In this document: positions 9,786 to 18,239 of the stretch, in pieces | Layout of the letters: the number at the start of each line of letters is the position of its first letter | How positions within the stretch are numbered: position 1 is the stretch's first letter | Assembly (NCBI RefSeq): GCF_027912455.1 | Contig: NZ_CP115446.1 | Span: 581,501 to 645,500, forward strand | Reading direction: 5' to 3' | DNA: 64,000 bases | Origin: Aurantiacibacter sp. MUD61 | Lineage (GTDB): Bacteria > Pseudomonadota > Alphaproteobacteria > Sphingomonadales > Sphingomonadaceae | Made by a program: the position numbers and the translations under genes | The notes under the pieces: model-generated | What the model was told of the DNA's origin: nothing | Databases searched by the model: none | The model's input: only the letters and a program-made list of their open reading frames with translations

Positions 9786-12700
9786 TCAGAAGCTGATGCG
9801 TACACCGGCGCGGAAAGTCCGGCCATTGAAGGATGCGAAGTCCGGGAATTGCTCACCGCGGCCACGGGTTTCGTAGGTCGTCGGGCGGCGACCGCCATCG
9901 AGCAGGTCGTTGACCGAGGCATAGATGCTCGCCCGGCGCAGACCCAGCAGCCCCTCCAGCGAATATTCCACATCCACATCGAGGAAGCCTCGGCCCTGCT
10001 GATACTGGCTGAGACCGAACGTGCCGATCTCTTCCAGCTGGATACCCTGATAACGGTAGGCGATCGTCGCCTCGAAGCTGTCATCCGTATAGTAGAGCGC
10101 GGCATTGCCCGTCACGCTGGGCGAATTGAACAGGTCGAATTCCTGCGTGAAGGTGTCTCCGGCGGACGCGATGCCCGCGACGACGACCGCATCGCCCGCT
10201 TCAACCCTACCAAGATCGAGATCGATCGCGCTTTCCTGCAACGTCAGATTGCCAGAGAAGCTGAGATTGGACAGGAGGCCCGGCAGGTAATCCATCTGGT
10301 GGAACACCCCTAGTTCGATGCCGTAGACTTCGGCGCGATTGCCATTGGCCGGCTGGCGGATGTTCACCTGTGCGCCCGGACGGGCCAGGATTGCTTCAAG
10401 CCCGCCAAGCTGTGCCAGCAAGGCTTCACCTTCGGCGCTGAACGGCGCATCGCGCACGGCACTTGCCGGATCGAACTGGCCGCCACCTGGCGTAATCGCC
10501 CCTTCGATCGCGAAGGAGTTGAAGATGAAATCGTCGATGGTTTTGTAGAAAGCGGCAACCGAGAACACATTGCCGCGGCTGGCATACCATTCGAAGGACA
10601 GATCGAGGGCCTGCGAATAGGCGTTGCGCAGGTTCGGATTGCCGAGATCGAAATCGATTTCGACATCGGTAATGTCCGCCGCAGTCGCCGAATTCGGATT
10701 GACGCCATCGGCTAGCTCGATACGGAAATCGCCGTCCACTTCGGCTGCAAGCAGGTCGAAAGTCGGACGCGCAATCGCCGTCGTGTAGGAGAAGCGCAGC
10801 AGCATGTCGTCGCTCAATTCGTAGTTGAACGCGACACGCGGCAGCACCTCGAAATTGTCGGTCTCGGTGACGTTCTGCTCGAGCGAGGGAGCGGACAATT
10901 CGACACTGTCATTGCCCGAGCCGAGATCGAAGGAGATGCGGGCATCGAATGTCTGCGGCGCAGAAAATTCGCCGTCATATTGCTCGATACGCGCACCACC
11001 CACGATGTTGAGGCGGCCGAATTGCAGTTTCGCCTGCGCGTAACCTGCATAGAAGCGCTCATCGGCTGTGACAAAGGTCACTTCCTCGAAATCGGCGCCA
11101 GAAGCGAAGAAGGTGTCACGGAAAGTGCGGCGCAGATTGCGCAGCGCAGTCGGGTCGAACAGGACGACCCCGTTCAGCCCGATATCGGCGAAGGGATTGC
11201 CGATCCGGTCGTATGTGGAGAGCGAGCCGTCCACCAGGCCATAATCACCGATGACGGCGTTATTGTCCGGCAAGCTGCCGCCAAACGCGTCGGAGTCGTC
11301 GACGCCGAGGAATTCGCCATTGGGCCCCAGACTGTCATCTACATCGGAAATGTCGACGAACCGGGTTTCGAAATCGGACTGCTCGATCAGCCCACCGAAC
11401 TTGATGTAATCGAGCACGCCGCCATTGGTGAATTCATAGGTCGTGTCGAGCCGCGCCGAATAACGCTGGTTTTCCCGGCTATCTTCAAGCGCCTCGTCGA
11501 AATCGTTGATTTCACCGCAGCGCCCCGAGCTCTCGGCAGGATTCTCGCAGAACGGATCGATGCCAAGCAGGAAGACATCGAGATCGCGCGGGAGAGGTGC
11601 GGCGAACGGCGGGTTGGAAAAGTCGAGCGGCACGAAGGTGACTGCATTGTCATTTCTGCCACCAGGCACATCGTCGAAATCATTGGTGAAATCGATCGAG
11701 AGGACGGGCTCATCCTCATAGGCGCGCGAATAGCCGAGCGTGTAATCGAAGGTCCAATTGCCCGCTTCGGTCACACCGTTGAAGAAATAGCGCTCGCGAA
11801 TTTCGACCGAGTCTTCGATCTGGCCTTCGAATGTGACTTCCGGATCGGGGAAGTCGGACGGCAGGAAACCGCCCATGCCATCGGGATCGATATCGCCATT
11901 ATCGGCATCGAATTCGACGTTGGAGGTCGTCTGGGTCGTGTCATCGCGCGTGTAGCGCCCACCGAGGGTGAAGATGGTCGAGCTGCTCGCCTGCCACTGC
12001 AGCGATCCTGACAGGCTGTAATTGTCACGCTCGATCAGATTGTCTTCAAAGTTGATCTGCTCATTGGTGAAATCATTGGGATCGAGGAAGCCCTCCGGCA
12101 CCAGTTCGAGCGGATCTTCTTCGGTGAAAGTGGTGCCATTGATGGTGATCGCGTTCAGCTGCTCGAGAGTGAAGCTGGCGGGATTCACATACAGCGTATC
12201 GAGATAGGTGCGGCGGAAAGCGGCGTTTACATTGACCGCGAAATTGTCCGTCAGCTGGTGTGTGTATCCGCCCGCAAAGCGGAAGCCGTAGTCATCGACA
12301 AATGTGTTGTCGGTGATCTCTGCGGAAAGGAAGCCGCCCTCGCGCCGTTCCAGCGCGCCGCGGGTGCGGATGTTGACGATACCGCCGAGGCCTTCGGAGT
12401 AGTGCTCGGGCAGCGGGGCCTTGATGACTTCAATCAGCGAGACGCCGTTAGAGGTCACAATATCGAGCGCGGTTCGGCGGAATTCGTCTGCCGTACCGGT
12501 ACGAAGGCCGTCGTAGAGAACCGTATTGTAGGCAGCGTCGAGACCGCGGATCGAGATGAACTCACCATCGCCTGTGTCGTTTTCACGCTGGAAGCCGACG
12601 CCCGGAATACGCGCGAGAGCCTCTGCCACATTGGGATCGGGGAAGCGGCCGGCCTGGTCGGCGCTCAGCACGTCGATCACCGAATCCGCATCGCGCTTCA

Positions 12701-12890
12701 CATCGATCGATTCAAGGATGGCTCCCACCTGGCCTTCCACGATGATCACATTTTCCGGGTCTGCCTGATCCTGCGGCGCGGGCGCGGGCGTCGCACCATC
12801 GGTGCTCTGCGCCGCGACGGACGCAGGCAGTGCGGCGAATGCCAGTGTGATTGCGGTTCCGGTTAAAAACGCTGCGCGCTTGCCCTGCAT
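9786..12890 (-). CDS. TonB-dependent outer-membrane receptor (Caulobacter/Xanthomonas type)
   Basis: 1034 residues from ATG at 12890, which has AGAGGA 7 bases upstream. An in-frame ATG 18 bases earlier would swallow that site. A signal peptide (about 1-28, ending SVAAQ) is followed by a TonB-box-like VIIVEG. The plug domain has RFPDPNVAEALARIPGV and FISIRGLDAAYNTVLYDG, typical of the large TIGR01782-like receptors. The barrel ends in Phe (RISF), the outer-membrane assembly signature. Relatives take up oligosaccharides, peptides or other large nutrients; the ligand here is not known. A double-TetR regulator is divergent from it across an operator at 12960-12982. Confidence 0.93.
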   Translation of the reverse strand: MQGKRAAFLTGTAITLAFAALPASVAAQSTDGATPAPAPQDQADPENVIIVEGQVGAILESIDVKRDADSVIDVLSADQAGRFPDPNVAEALARIPGVGFQRENDTGDGEFISIRGLDAAYNTVLYDGLRTGTADEFRRTALDIVTSNGVSLIEVIKAPLPEHYSEGLGGIVNIRTRGALERREGGFLSAEITDNTFVDDYGFRFAGGYTHQLTDNFAVNVNAAFRRTYLDTLYVNPASFTLEQLNAITINGTTFTEEDPLELVPEGFLDPNDFTNEQINFEDNLIERDNYSLSGSLQWQASSSTIFTLGGRYTRDDTTQTTSNVEFDADNGDIDPDGMGGFLPSDFPDPEVTFEGQIEDSVEIRERYFFNGVTEAGNWTFDYTLGYSRAYEDEPVLSIDFTNDFDDVPGGRNDNAVTFVPLDFSNPPFAAPLPRDLDVFLLGIDPFCENPAESSGRCGEINDFDEALEDSRENQRYSARLDTTYEFTNGGVLDYIKFGGLIEQSDFETRFVDISDVDDSLGPNGEFLGVDDSDAFGGSLPDNNAVIGDYGLVDGSLSTYDRIGNPFADIGLNGVVLFDPTALRNLRRTFRDTFFASGADFEEVTFVTADERFYAGYAQAKLQFGRLNIVGGARIEQYDGEFSAPQTFDARISFDLGSGNDSVELSAPSLEQNVTETDNFEVLPRVAFNYELSDDMLLRFSYTTAIARPTFDLLAAEVDGDFRIELADGVNPNSATAADITDVEIDFDLGNPNLRNAYSQALDLSFEWYASRGNVFSVAAFYKTIDDFIFNSFAIEGAITPGGGQFDPASAVRDAPFSAEGEALLAQLGGLEAILARPGAQVNIRQPANGNRAEVYGIELGVFHQMDYLPGLLSNLSFSGNLTLQESAIDLDLGRVEAGDAVVVAGIASAGDTFTQEFDLFNSPSVTGNAALYYTDDSFEATIAYRYQGIQLEEIGTFGLSQYQQGRGFLDVDVEYSLEGLLGLRRASIYASVNDLLDGGRRPTTYETRGRGEQFPDFASFNGRTFRAGVRISF

Positions 12891-12928
12891 GATGAATCCT
12901 CTCTGCAATTTATGTTTATTCGCCTCAT

Positions 12929-12956
12929 GACGTAGTCAGCACCTGAACACTGTCAA
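12929..12956 (-). promoter_or_regulatory. Probable promoter of the TonB receptor gene
   Basis: On the minus strand a perfect -35 hexamer TTGACA (12956-12951) is followed 16 bases later by a weak -10, TACGTC (12934-12929), about 40 bases before the start codon. The TetR-type palindrome at 12960-12982 lies directly upstream of the -35 box, a good position for control by the divergent regulator. Confidence 0.5.
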
Positions 12957-12959
12957 TGT

Positions 12960-12982
12960 TTTTTGAACAGTCGGTTCAAAAA
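12960..12982. promoter_or_regulatory. TetR-type operator between receptor and regulator genes
   Basis: A perfect 9-bp inverted repeat, TTTTTGAAC and GTTCAAAAA with spacer AGTCG, lies in the divergent intergenic region. A further TGAACA half-site-like sequence occurs at 12944-12949. Size and position fit the binding site of the adjacent TetR-family protein and would let it control both genes. Confidence 0.65.
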
Positions 12983-13057
12983 TATCGCTTGAGTGTGTGG
13001 CCTGCATGTCACATAGGATGCACCATTGCCGATCATCGGGATCGAGGAGAACAGACT

Positions 13058-14332
13058 GTGGGAAGCCCTGCCGGGGTGCGATTATCCAGCGCATCACGCG
13101 ATGAAAAACGGGGCCTTATCCTGAGCGAAGCGGTGCGCCTGTTCAACCAGCAGGGCTATTTCGATACGCGGCTGGAAGATGTGGCGCAGCGGCTCGACAC
13201 CGCTAAGACCAGCATCAGCTATCACTTCAAATCGAAGGAAGTGCTGCTTGCCGAAGCCTATGGCGCGAACCTCGTCTTCGCCGAGCAGATCATTGCCACG
13301 GCAGCGAAGGAGAATAGCGGCCTTGACAAGGTCACCAAATGGCTGCGCCTCTACGCCGAAGCCGCTAGCGAAATAGCTCTCGGATCGCGCGCGCCGTTCG
13401 CCACGATCAGCGACTTGGCAGGCCTCTCCGATGCCGATCGAATGGCGATCACATCGCGCATGGAAGCCGTCGCGAACGAGCTTGGCACTTTCGTCGAGCA
13501 GGGCGTGGAGGATGGCAGCATTGCGGTAACATCGGTGGAAGCGACGTTGTTCTTCCTCCTCAATTCCGCGCACTGGCTGGCCACCTGGCTCGGGCAAATC
13601 CCGCCATCCACGCATGGCGAAGCGGTGGACGCGCTGGTCGATCTTATTTTGTACGGAGTGCTCAGCAATCCGGACATGCCGCACCAATCCTATCTGGGCA
13701 GCAGCGCGATGGAGAATCCGGACTTCCTGTTCGATCGGGAGGCGCGCAACAAGGTGAAAGTGGATGCATTCCTGCGCGCTGGGACGCGGCATCTGAACCG
13801 CAAGGGCTACACCAGTGTTTCGCTGAGCGATGTCGCGGCAGACCTGGGTGTGAGCCGCGGATCGTTTTATTATTACATCGATGACAAGGACACGCTGCTG
13901 CGCGGCTGCGTCGACCGGTCGCTTTCACAGATCGAGAAAGCTTTCGAGCAATATGGCAAGCGCGGCCCGGCGGGCGAGGCCCTGTTCCAAATCGCTGCGA
14001 CGATTTACCAGGGCCACGTCACCGATCTCGACCCGCTTCTGCGCCTGCCGATGCTGCATGCACTCTCCACCACCGAACGCCGCGCCGCCAATGCAAGGCT
14101 CGCCCGCATCCGGGCGAATTTCGATGAGCTTGTCGCCACGGGGATGGCAGATGGCAGCGTCCGGCAGCTTGAGGCGGAAGCGATTGGCGAGATTATTCTC
14201 GGCGCCATTCACGCGGCAACCCCGCAGCGGCTGGAGTCCTTCGGTATTCGCAAGGCAACGCCCGGGCCGCACTCGGCAACCGCGACGGCTTTCTTCGAAC
14301 CGCTGTTCACAGGCATTGCCGCCCGCGAATAG
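13058..14332 (+). CDS. Transcriptional regulator with two TetR-type DNA-binding domains
   Basis: 424 residues from a GTG start at 13058, supported by GAGGAG 8 bases upstream. A longer frame runs to 12956 but would cover the operator. Two separate TetR N-terminal helix-turn-helix domains are visible. The first is near residues 15-60 (EAVRLFNQQGYFDTRLEDVAQ.., SISYHFKSKEVLL). The second is near 236-283 (RKGYTSVSLSDVAADLGVS.., FYYYIDDKDTLL). Each is followed by a helical ligand/dimer region. Ordinary TetR proteins are about 200 residues with one such domain, so this looks like a tandem fusion or internal duplication. It is divergent from the TonB receptor, which it probably regulates together with itself. 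Confidence 0.85.
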   Translation: MGSPAGVRLSSASRDEKRGLILSEAVRLFNQQGYFDTRLEDVAQRLDTAKTSISYHFKSKEVLLAEAYGANLVFAEQIIATAAKENSGLDKVTKWLRLYAEAASEIALGSRAPFATISDLAGLSDADRMAITSRMEAVANELGTFVEQGVEDGSIAVTSVEATLFFLLNSAHWLATWLGQIPPSTHGEAVDALVDLILYGVLSNPDMPHQSYLGSSAMENPDFLFDREARNKVKVDAFLRAGTRHLNRKGYTSVSLSDVAADLGVSRGSFYYYIDDKDTLLRGCVDRSLSQIEKAFEQYGKRGPAGEALFQIAATIYQGHVTDLDPLLRLPMLHALSTTERRAANARLARIRANFDELVATGMADGSVRQLEAEAIGEIILGAIHAATPQRLESFGIRKATPGPHSATATAFFEPLFTGIAARE

Positions 14333-14371
14333 GGGCGCAATCAGCTGATGTCAGAGATATCGGAGAAAAGG

Positions 14372-14448
<77 letters not shown>

Positions 14449-14617
14449 ACCACGGGCGCTGCAACTAGGGGCAGGTGGCGGGCGGGTCAAGCCGCTTGGT
14501 CAATTCGCTGCGGCTAATGCGCGTTTCGGCAAGCTTTCCACCGGTTTGCATTCAGTTTGCAGCAAGCCCGATCGTTGATAGGTGAACGTTCTCAATTTCT
14601 CCAGCAAGGGAATCGAC

Positions 14618-15214
14618 ATGTTTCGCCTGACACTGCCACTTGCCGCCGCTCTTCTGGCGAGCACTGCCCCTGCCACCGCGCAGGATATCGAGCCGCGCAA
14701 TACTCCCGGCCTGCCCGACCACCTCTCCGCGATCGATGATGTTCTCACCGGCGGACTGCTCAATGATCCGACCGATCTCAATTGGGCGCATTACGGCCTG
14801 GGCCGCGAGCTTATAGTGGATGAGACATATCCCGGTGGCGGCGCCGCTCTGCGCATTGCCATTGGTGAAACAGCGAATGCCTATGATGGCGGGGTGAGCA
14901 TCCCCCTGCTCGGCCGCATCCGTGCGCGCGACACAGTGACTATCGGGTTTTTCGCGCGGACGATCAGCAGCGAAGCATCCGACGGGCTTGGCCGCGTCAA
15001 TGTCCGCTTCCAGATCGATCGCCCACCCTACGGCGGTTTTGGCGATCAGGTTGTCGAGATCGGCGCCGGATGGGACTTTTATGAAGTCACCACGACGGCA
15101 GACAGGGCCATCAGCCGTGATGGGATTGTGGCGCTACAATTCGGTCTCGAAGAACAGGTCGTCGAGATCGGTCAGGCCTTCGTGGTGAGCGGCGCGCCGT
15201 CTATCCTCGACTGA
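14618..15214 (+). CDS. Secreted beta-rich protein, possibly carbohydrate-binding-module-like
   Basis: 198 residues from ATG at 14618; an in-frame ATG 36 bases earlier would add a poor N-terminus. Residues 1-22 are a signal peptide ending ATAQ. The mature part alternates strand-like segments (IGFFARTISSE, RVNVRFQIDR, GWDFYEVTTTA, VALQFGLEE, GQAFVVSGAPSI) with a pattern I associate with jelly-roll domains such as CBM4/9-like modules. No catalytic motif is visible. It stands alone between tRNA-Lys and the convergent folK gene. The family assignment is tentative. Confidence 0.6.
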   Translation: MFRLTLPLAAALLASTAPATAQDIEPRNTPGLPDHLSAIDDVLTGGLLNDPTDLNWAHYGLGRELIVDETYPGGGAALRIAIGETANAYDGGVSIPLLGRIRARDTVTIGFFARTISSEASDGLGRVNVRFQIDRPPYGGFGDQVVEIGAGWDFYEVTTTADRAISRDGIVALQFGLEEQVVEIGQAFVVSGAPSILD

Positions 15215-15216
15215 CA

Positions 15217-15729
15217 CTAGCCCCGTCGGGCCGCCAATTGGCGCAGGGTGAACCCGCTCAGCGGATCGCGCCAGTCGGGCGCGATCTCAGCCGCGGGTCC
15301 GAGAACGAAGTCTCGCTCGCGGAACAGCGGATGGGGGATGATCAGGTCGTGGGTCGCAACGATCCCCCCACTCCACAGCACAATGTCGAGGTCGAGCACC
15401 CGCGTCTGCCAGCGCTGCCCTCTGCGCTGACGACCCAGCGCCGCTTCCGCTTCATGCAGGACGGCGAGCAGGCTAAGCGGATTGAGCCGCGTCTCCAGCA
15501 ACAGCGCGGCATTGGCGAAACGGCGCTGACTCGGCCCGACGGGGTCACTGTCGACGATGTGAGAGCATGCGGTGACCGTGCCCGCCGTCCCATCGAGCAG
15601 CTCCATCGCCATCGCAACGATCTCTCGCGGCCTACCGAAGAGCTGATGCCGCTGATTGCTGCCGAGTGCGATCACATAGGTGTGATCAGCCTTGGCCACA
15701 CCCACCAAATCGTCTCGCAGCCTGCGCAT
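15217..15729 (-). CDS. folK: 2-amino-4-hydroxy-6-hydroxymethyldihydropteridine pyrophosphokinase
   Basis: 170 residues from ATG at 15729; the open frame extends further upstream but overlaps the amidase gene. FolK transfers pyrophosphate from ATP to 6-hydroxymethyl-dihydropterin in folate synthesis. Visible motifs are the N-terminal YVIALGSN, the loop DPVGPSQRRFANAALLLET, the Mg-binding RVLDLDIVLW and IPHPLFRERDFVLGPAAEI. The start lies 5 bases after the stop of the N-carbamoylputrescine amidase gene, so the two are probably co-transcribed. Confidence 0.93.
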   Translation of the reverse strand: MRRLRDDLVGVAKADHTYVIALGSNQRHQLFGRPREIVAMAMELLDGTAGTVTACSHIVDSDPVGPSQRRFANAALLLETRLNPLSLLAVLHEAEAALGRQRRGQRWQTRVLDLDIVLWSGGIVATHDLIIPHPLFRERDFVLGPAAEIAPDWRDPLSGFTLRQLAARRG

Positions 15730-15734
15730 CGCGA

Positions 15735-16598
15735 TCAGATGTCCTCCGCAATCCGCCCGTAAAGCTGGGGGCGGCGATCGCGGAAGAAACCCCAACTCGC
15801 ACGGTGCTGGCGCGCAGCGTCGAGATCGAGCGTGGCGGTCAGCACGCCGCTTTCCGCCGCGCCATATTCGGCCAGCATGTCGCCCCATTCGTCGCAGATG
15901 AAGGAGTGGCCGTAGAAGGTCGTGCCGTCACTATCGCCGCCTTCATGACCGATGCGGTTGGCGGCGACGACAGGCATGCAATTGCTCACCGCATGGCCGA
16001 TCATTGCGCGGCGCCACATGCGGCTCGTGTCCATCTCCGCATCCTTCGGCTCGGAGCCGATGGCGGTGGGATAGAACAGAACCTGAGCGCCTTTCAGCGC
16101 CAGCACACGCGCGGTTTCGGGATACCACTGGTCCCAGCAGATACCGATGCCTATGCGCGCACCGAAAACATCCCACACTTTGAACCCGTCATTGCCGGGG
16201 CGGAAATAGAATTTCTCCTCATAGCCCGGCCCGTCGGGGATGTGGCTTTTGCGATAGGTGCCCATAATCTCCCCATCGGGACCGATCATCGCGAGCGTGT
16301 TGTAATAGTGATGCCCGTCGCGCTCGAAGAAGCTGGTGGGAATCGCCACGCCAAGGCTCTTCGCAAGCTTCTGCATGGCCACGACCGAGGGATGCTCCGC
16401 CGTGGGCCGTGCGAGGGCGAAGAACTCGTCCTTCTCCTCGCGGCAGAAGTAAGGGCCGGAAAATAGCTCGGGCGGCAGGATCACCTGCGCGCCCTGCTGT
16501 GCCGCTTCCTCTACCTGCGCAGAGACAGCGGCGATGTTCTCGCTCTCATCGTCGGAGCCCAGCGCAAGCTGGAGCGCTGCAACGGACAGTGTGGCCAA
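15735..16598 (-). CDS. aguB: N-carbamoylputrescine amidase (nitrilase superfamily)
   Basis: 287 residues. It hydrolyses N-carbamoylputrescine to putrescine, CO2 and ammonia, the last step of the agmatine route. The nitrilase-superfamily triad is visible: Glu44 (PPELF), Lys117 (TYRKSHI) and Cys154 in CWDQWYPE, a sequence characteristic of AguB rather than other nitrilases. The agmatine deiminase partner (aguA) is not in the window. It precedes folK on the same strand. Confidence 0.92.
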   Translation of the reverse strand: MATLSVAALQLALGSDDESENIAAVSAQVEEAAQQGAQVILPPELFSGPYFCREEKDEFFALARPTAEHPSVVAMQKLAKSLGVAIPTSFFERDGHHYYNTLAMIGPDGEIMGTYRKSHIPDGPGYEEKFYFRPGNDGFKVWDVFGARIGIGICWDQWYPETARVLALKGAQVLFYPTAIGSEPKDAEMDTSRMWRRAMIGHAVSNCMPVVAANRIGHEGGDSDGTTFYGHSFICDEWGDMLAEYGAAESGVLTATLDLDAARQHRASWGFFRDRRPQLYGRIAEDI

Positions 16599-16604
16599 GG
16601 CGCG

Positions 16605-17447
16605 TCAGTCCCGCTTGCGGAAGAGCAGCGTCATGCGGTCGCTCTCACCCACGGCTTCGTAGCGCGCGCGGTCTTCATCGCCGTAACGCAGCGTCGGCGG
16701 GAGCGTCCACACGCCGCCTTCCCAATCCGCCGGATCGTTCGGATTGGCATTCACTTCGCTGGTGCCTGCAAGCTCGAAGCCGTGCAGCTCGAACAGACGG
16801 ACAACATCGCTCTGACGCAGGTAGCCGCGCGAGCCGTTGGCGTCTTCGAAAGAAGCGTCTTCCGGCGCGCGGTGCTGGACCACGCCAACCATGCCGTCAT
16901 CAGACAGCATCGTGCGCACACCACGCAGCACGGCGTCCGCGTCATTCCCGCCCAGCAGGCCGTGGAGCGAGCGGAAGATCAGCACGCGGTCGAATGTGCC
17001 GGCCGCATCTTCCGGCACGGCATCGGTTTCGAATGCGCCGATCATGGCACCTTCAGCCCATCCAGCCGATGCTGCTGCGGTCGAGAAGCGCTGCGGCCAG
17101 GTGGTGCCATCTTCGGCCGTGCCGGTCGGGCGCTGCACTGCAAAGTACTCTCCCTGCGGCGCAAGATAAGGCAGAAGAATACGCGTATACCAGCCGCCGC
17201 CTGGCCCGTATTCAGCAACCCGCATCGTCGGCTCCACTCCAAAAAACTCAAGCGTTTCGATCGGGTTGCGATACTCGTCACGCGCGCGGTCTTCAGCCCG
17301 TCGCGGGTGCAACAGGATGTCGTTCAGGTTGAGCGCATTCTCGCTCGCCTGATGGTCGCCATGCTCATGCGAACCATGGTTGTGGGCGGCAGCGGGGCTG
17401 GCGATGGCAAGCGCTGCAGCAGCGGCAAACAAAGGGGTGTAACGCAT
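16605..17447 (-). CDS. Exported class-I-like methyltransferase (COG4798-like)
   Basis: 280 residues from the second of two adjacent ATGs; GGGAG lies 6 bases upstream. The open frame continues for about 170 codons but there lies antisense to msrA. A signal peptide (ending SPAAA) is followed by a short His-rich stretch (HNHGSHEHGDH). The methyltransferase fold shows motif I, RVAEYGPGGGWYTRIL, then the acidic and DRVLIFRSLHG segments. Predicted methyltransferases with signal peptides are known in proteobacteria, but their substrate and the source of S-adenosylmethionine outside the cytoplasm are unclear. It is divergent from msrA. Confidence 0.82.
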   Translation of the reverse strand: MRYTPLFAAAAALAIASPAAAHNHGSHEHGDHQASENALNLNDILLHPRRAEDRARDEYRNPIETLEFFGVEPTMRVAEYGPGGGWYTRILLPYLAPQGEYFAVQRPTGTAEDGTTWPQRFSTAAASAGWAEGAMIGAFETDAVPEDAAGTFDRVLIFRSLHGLLGGNDADAVLRGVRTMLSDDGMVGVVQHRAPEDASFEDANGSRGYLRQSDVVRLFELHGFELAGTSEVNANPNDPADWEGGVWTLPPTLRYGDEDRARYEAVGESDRMTLLFRKRD

Positions 17448-17543
17448 CATATTCTCCCAACGATTGTGTGGATGCGAGATGGCAGTCCATTGGCCAGATG
17501 ACAAGCGCCGCCTTCGTCCCCACATAGCACGGCAAAGGAGACC

Positions 17544-18077
17544 ATGATGAGTGAGACTGTAATCGTAGCCGGCGGATGCTTCTGGTGCACCGAGGCTGTG
17601 TTCAAGGATGTGATCGGCGTCGAAGCGGTGGAAAGCGGCTATATCGGCGGCGATGTTCCGAACCCCACCTACAAGCAGGTGTGCACCGGCAGCACCGGCC
17701 ATGCCGAGGGCGTAAAAGTGACTTTCGATCCGGAGCAGGTCACTCTGCCGGAGATCTACGACATGTTCATGGGCACGCATGATCCCAGCCAGCTCAACCG
17801 GCAGGGCAATGACGTGGGAACGCAGTACCGCAGCGCCATCTTCCCCCTGTCCGACGAACAGCGCGCCGAGGCCGAAGCCGCGATCGCCCGCTGGAACGAA
17901 AGCCATGAAGGCCAGAGCGCCGTCACCACGATCGAGAGCAGCGAATGGTATCCGGCAGAGGACTACCACCAGGAGTATTGGGAAGGCGAAGGCCAGCGAA
18001 ACCCTTATTGCATGGCGGTAATTCCGCCCAAGCTGATGAAGCTGCGCAAGAGCTTTGCCGACAAGGTGAAGGGATAG
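17544..18077 (+). CDS. msrA: Peptide-methionine (S)-S-oxide reductase
   Basis: 177 residues. MsrA repairs the S-epimer of oxidised methionine. The catalytic GCFWCTE motif is near residues 11-17 and is followed by SGYIGGDVPNPTYKQVCTGSTGHAEGV and GTQYRSAIFP, all diagnostic. A ribosome binding site AAGGAGA precedes the start; the second ATG (17547) is equally possible. The partner msrB is elsewhere in the window (32746-33156). A hairpin with T-rich tail follows at 18091. Confidence 0.96.
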   Translation: MMSETVIVAGGCFWCTEAVFKDVIGVEAVESGYIGGDVPNPTYKQVCTGSTGHAEGVKVTFDPEQVTLPEIYDMFMGTHDPSQLNRQGNDVGTQYRSAIFPLSDEQRAEAEAAIARWNESHEGQSAVTTIESSEWYPAEDYHQEYWEGEGQRNPYCMAVIPPKLMKLRKSFADKVKG

Positions 18078-18090
18078 GACAGGTTCCGCT

Positions 18091-18118
18091 TCCTCCCCGG
18101 TTCGGGGAGGATCTTAAC
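18091..18118 (+). terminator. Terminator of msrA
   Basis: TCCTCCCCG and CGGGGAGGA form a 9-bp stem with a 3-base loop, 13 bases after the msrA stop, followed by TCTTAACTT. Confidence 0.7.
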
Positions 18119-18156
18119 TTCCACGAAACTGCTCAAGCGCGCTTGAATTAACCATT

Positions 18157-18198
18157 GCGTACTGCCCGAGCCATGCTGTCAGGGCTCGGGCAGTACGC
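18157..18198. repeat. Perfect 16-bp inverted repeat upstream of the GH43 gene
   Basis: GCGTACTGCCCGAGCC (18157-18172) and its exact reverse complement (18183-18198) surround a 10-base loop. No U-tract follows on either side, so it is not a standard terminator. A separate 14-bp perfect palindrome, TCAAGCGCGCTTGA, lies at 18133-18146. Both are in the 183-base gap between msrA and the GH43 gene. Confidence 0.8.
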
Positions 18199-18221
18199 CA
18201 AACCTTGCCAATCCCATCTCC

Positions 18222-18239
18222 TATGGTAGCGTTACCATA
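18222..18239. promoter_or_regulatory. LacI-family operator upstream of the GH43 gene
   Basis: The core TGGTAGCGTTACCA at 18225-18238 minus flanks, with arms TATGGTA and TACCATA and a central CpG, matches the typical LacI/GalR operator form. It lies about 20 bases before the TTG start, where a repressor would block transcription. It suggests sugar-dependent control. No LacI gene is in the window. Confidence 0.65.

Noticed and set aside
8161..9876. 571-codon plus-strand open frame opposite the DASS transporter gene
   Set aside because: It is an antisense shadow: high GC and codon bias keep it open, the product is Arg/His/Gln-rich without motifs, and the transporter on the other strand is certain.
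12956..13057. Upstream extension of the double-TetR protein
   Set aside because: It would translate the operator dyad and has no ribosome binding site; the GTG at 13058 has GAGGAG upstream.
17448..17969. N-terminal extension of the exported methyltransferase through msrA
   Set aside because: The extension is antisense to a certain msrA gene, and a signal peptide with a ribosome binding site begins at 17447.
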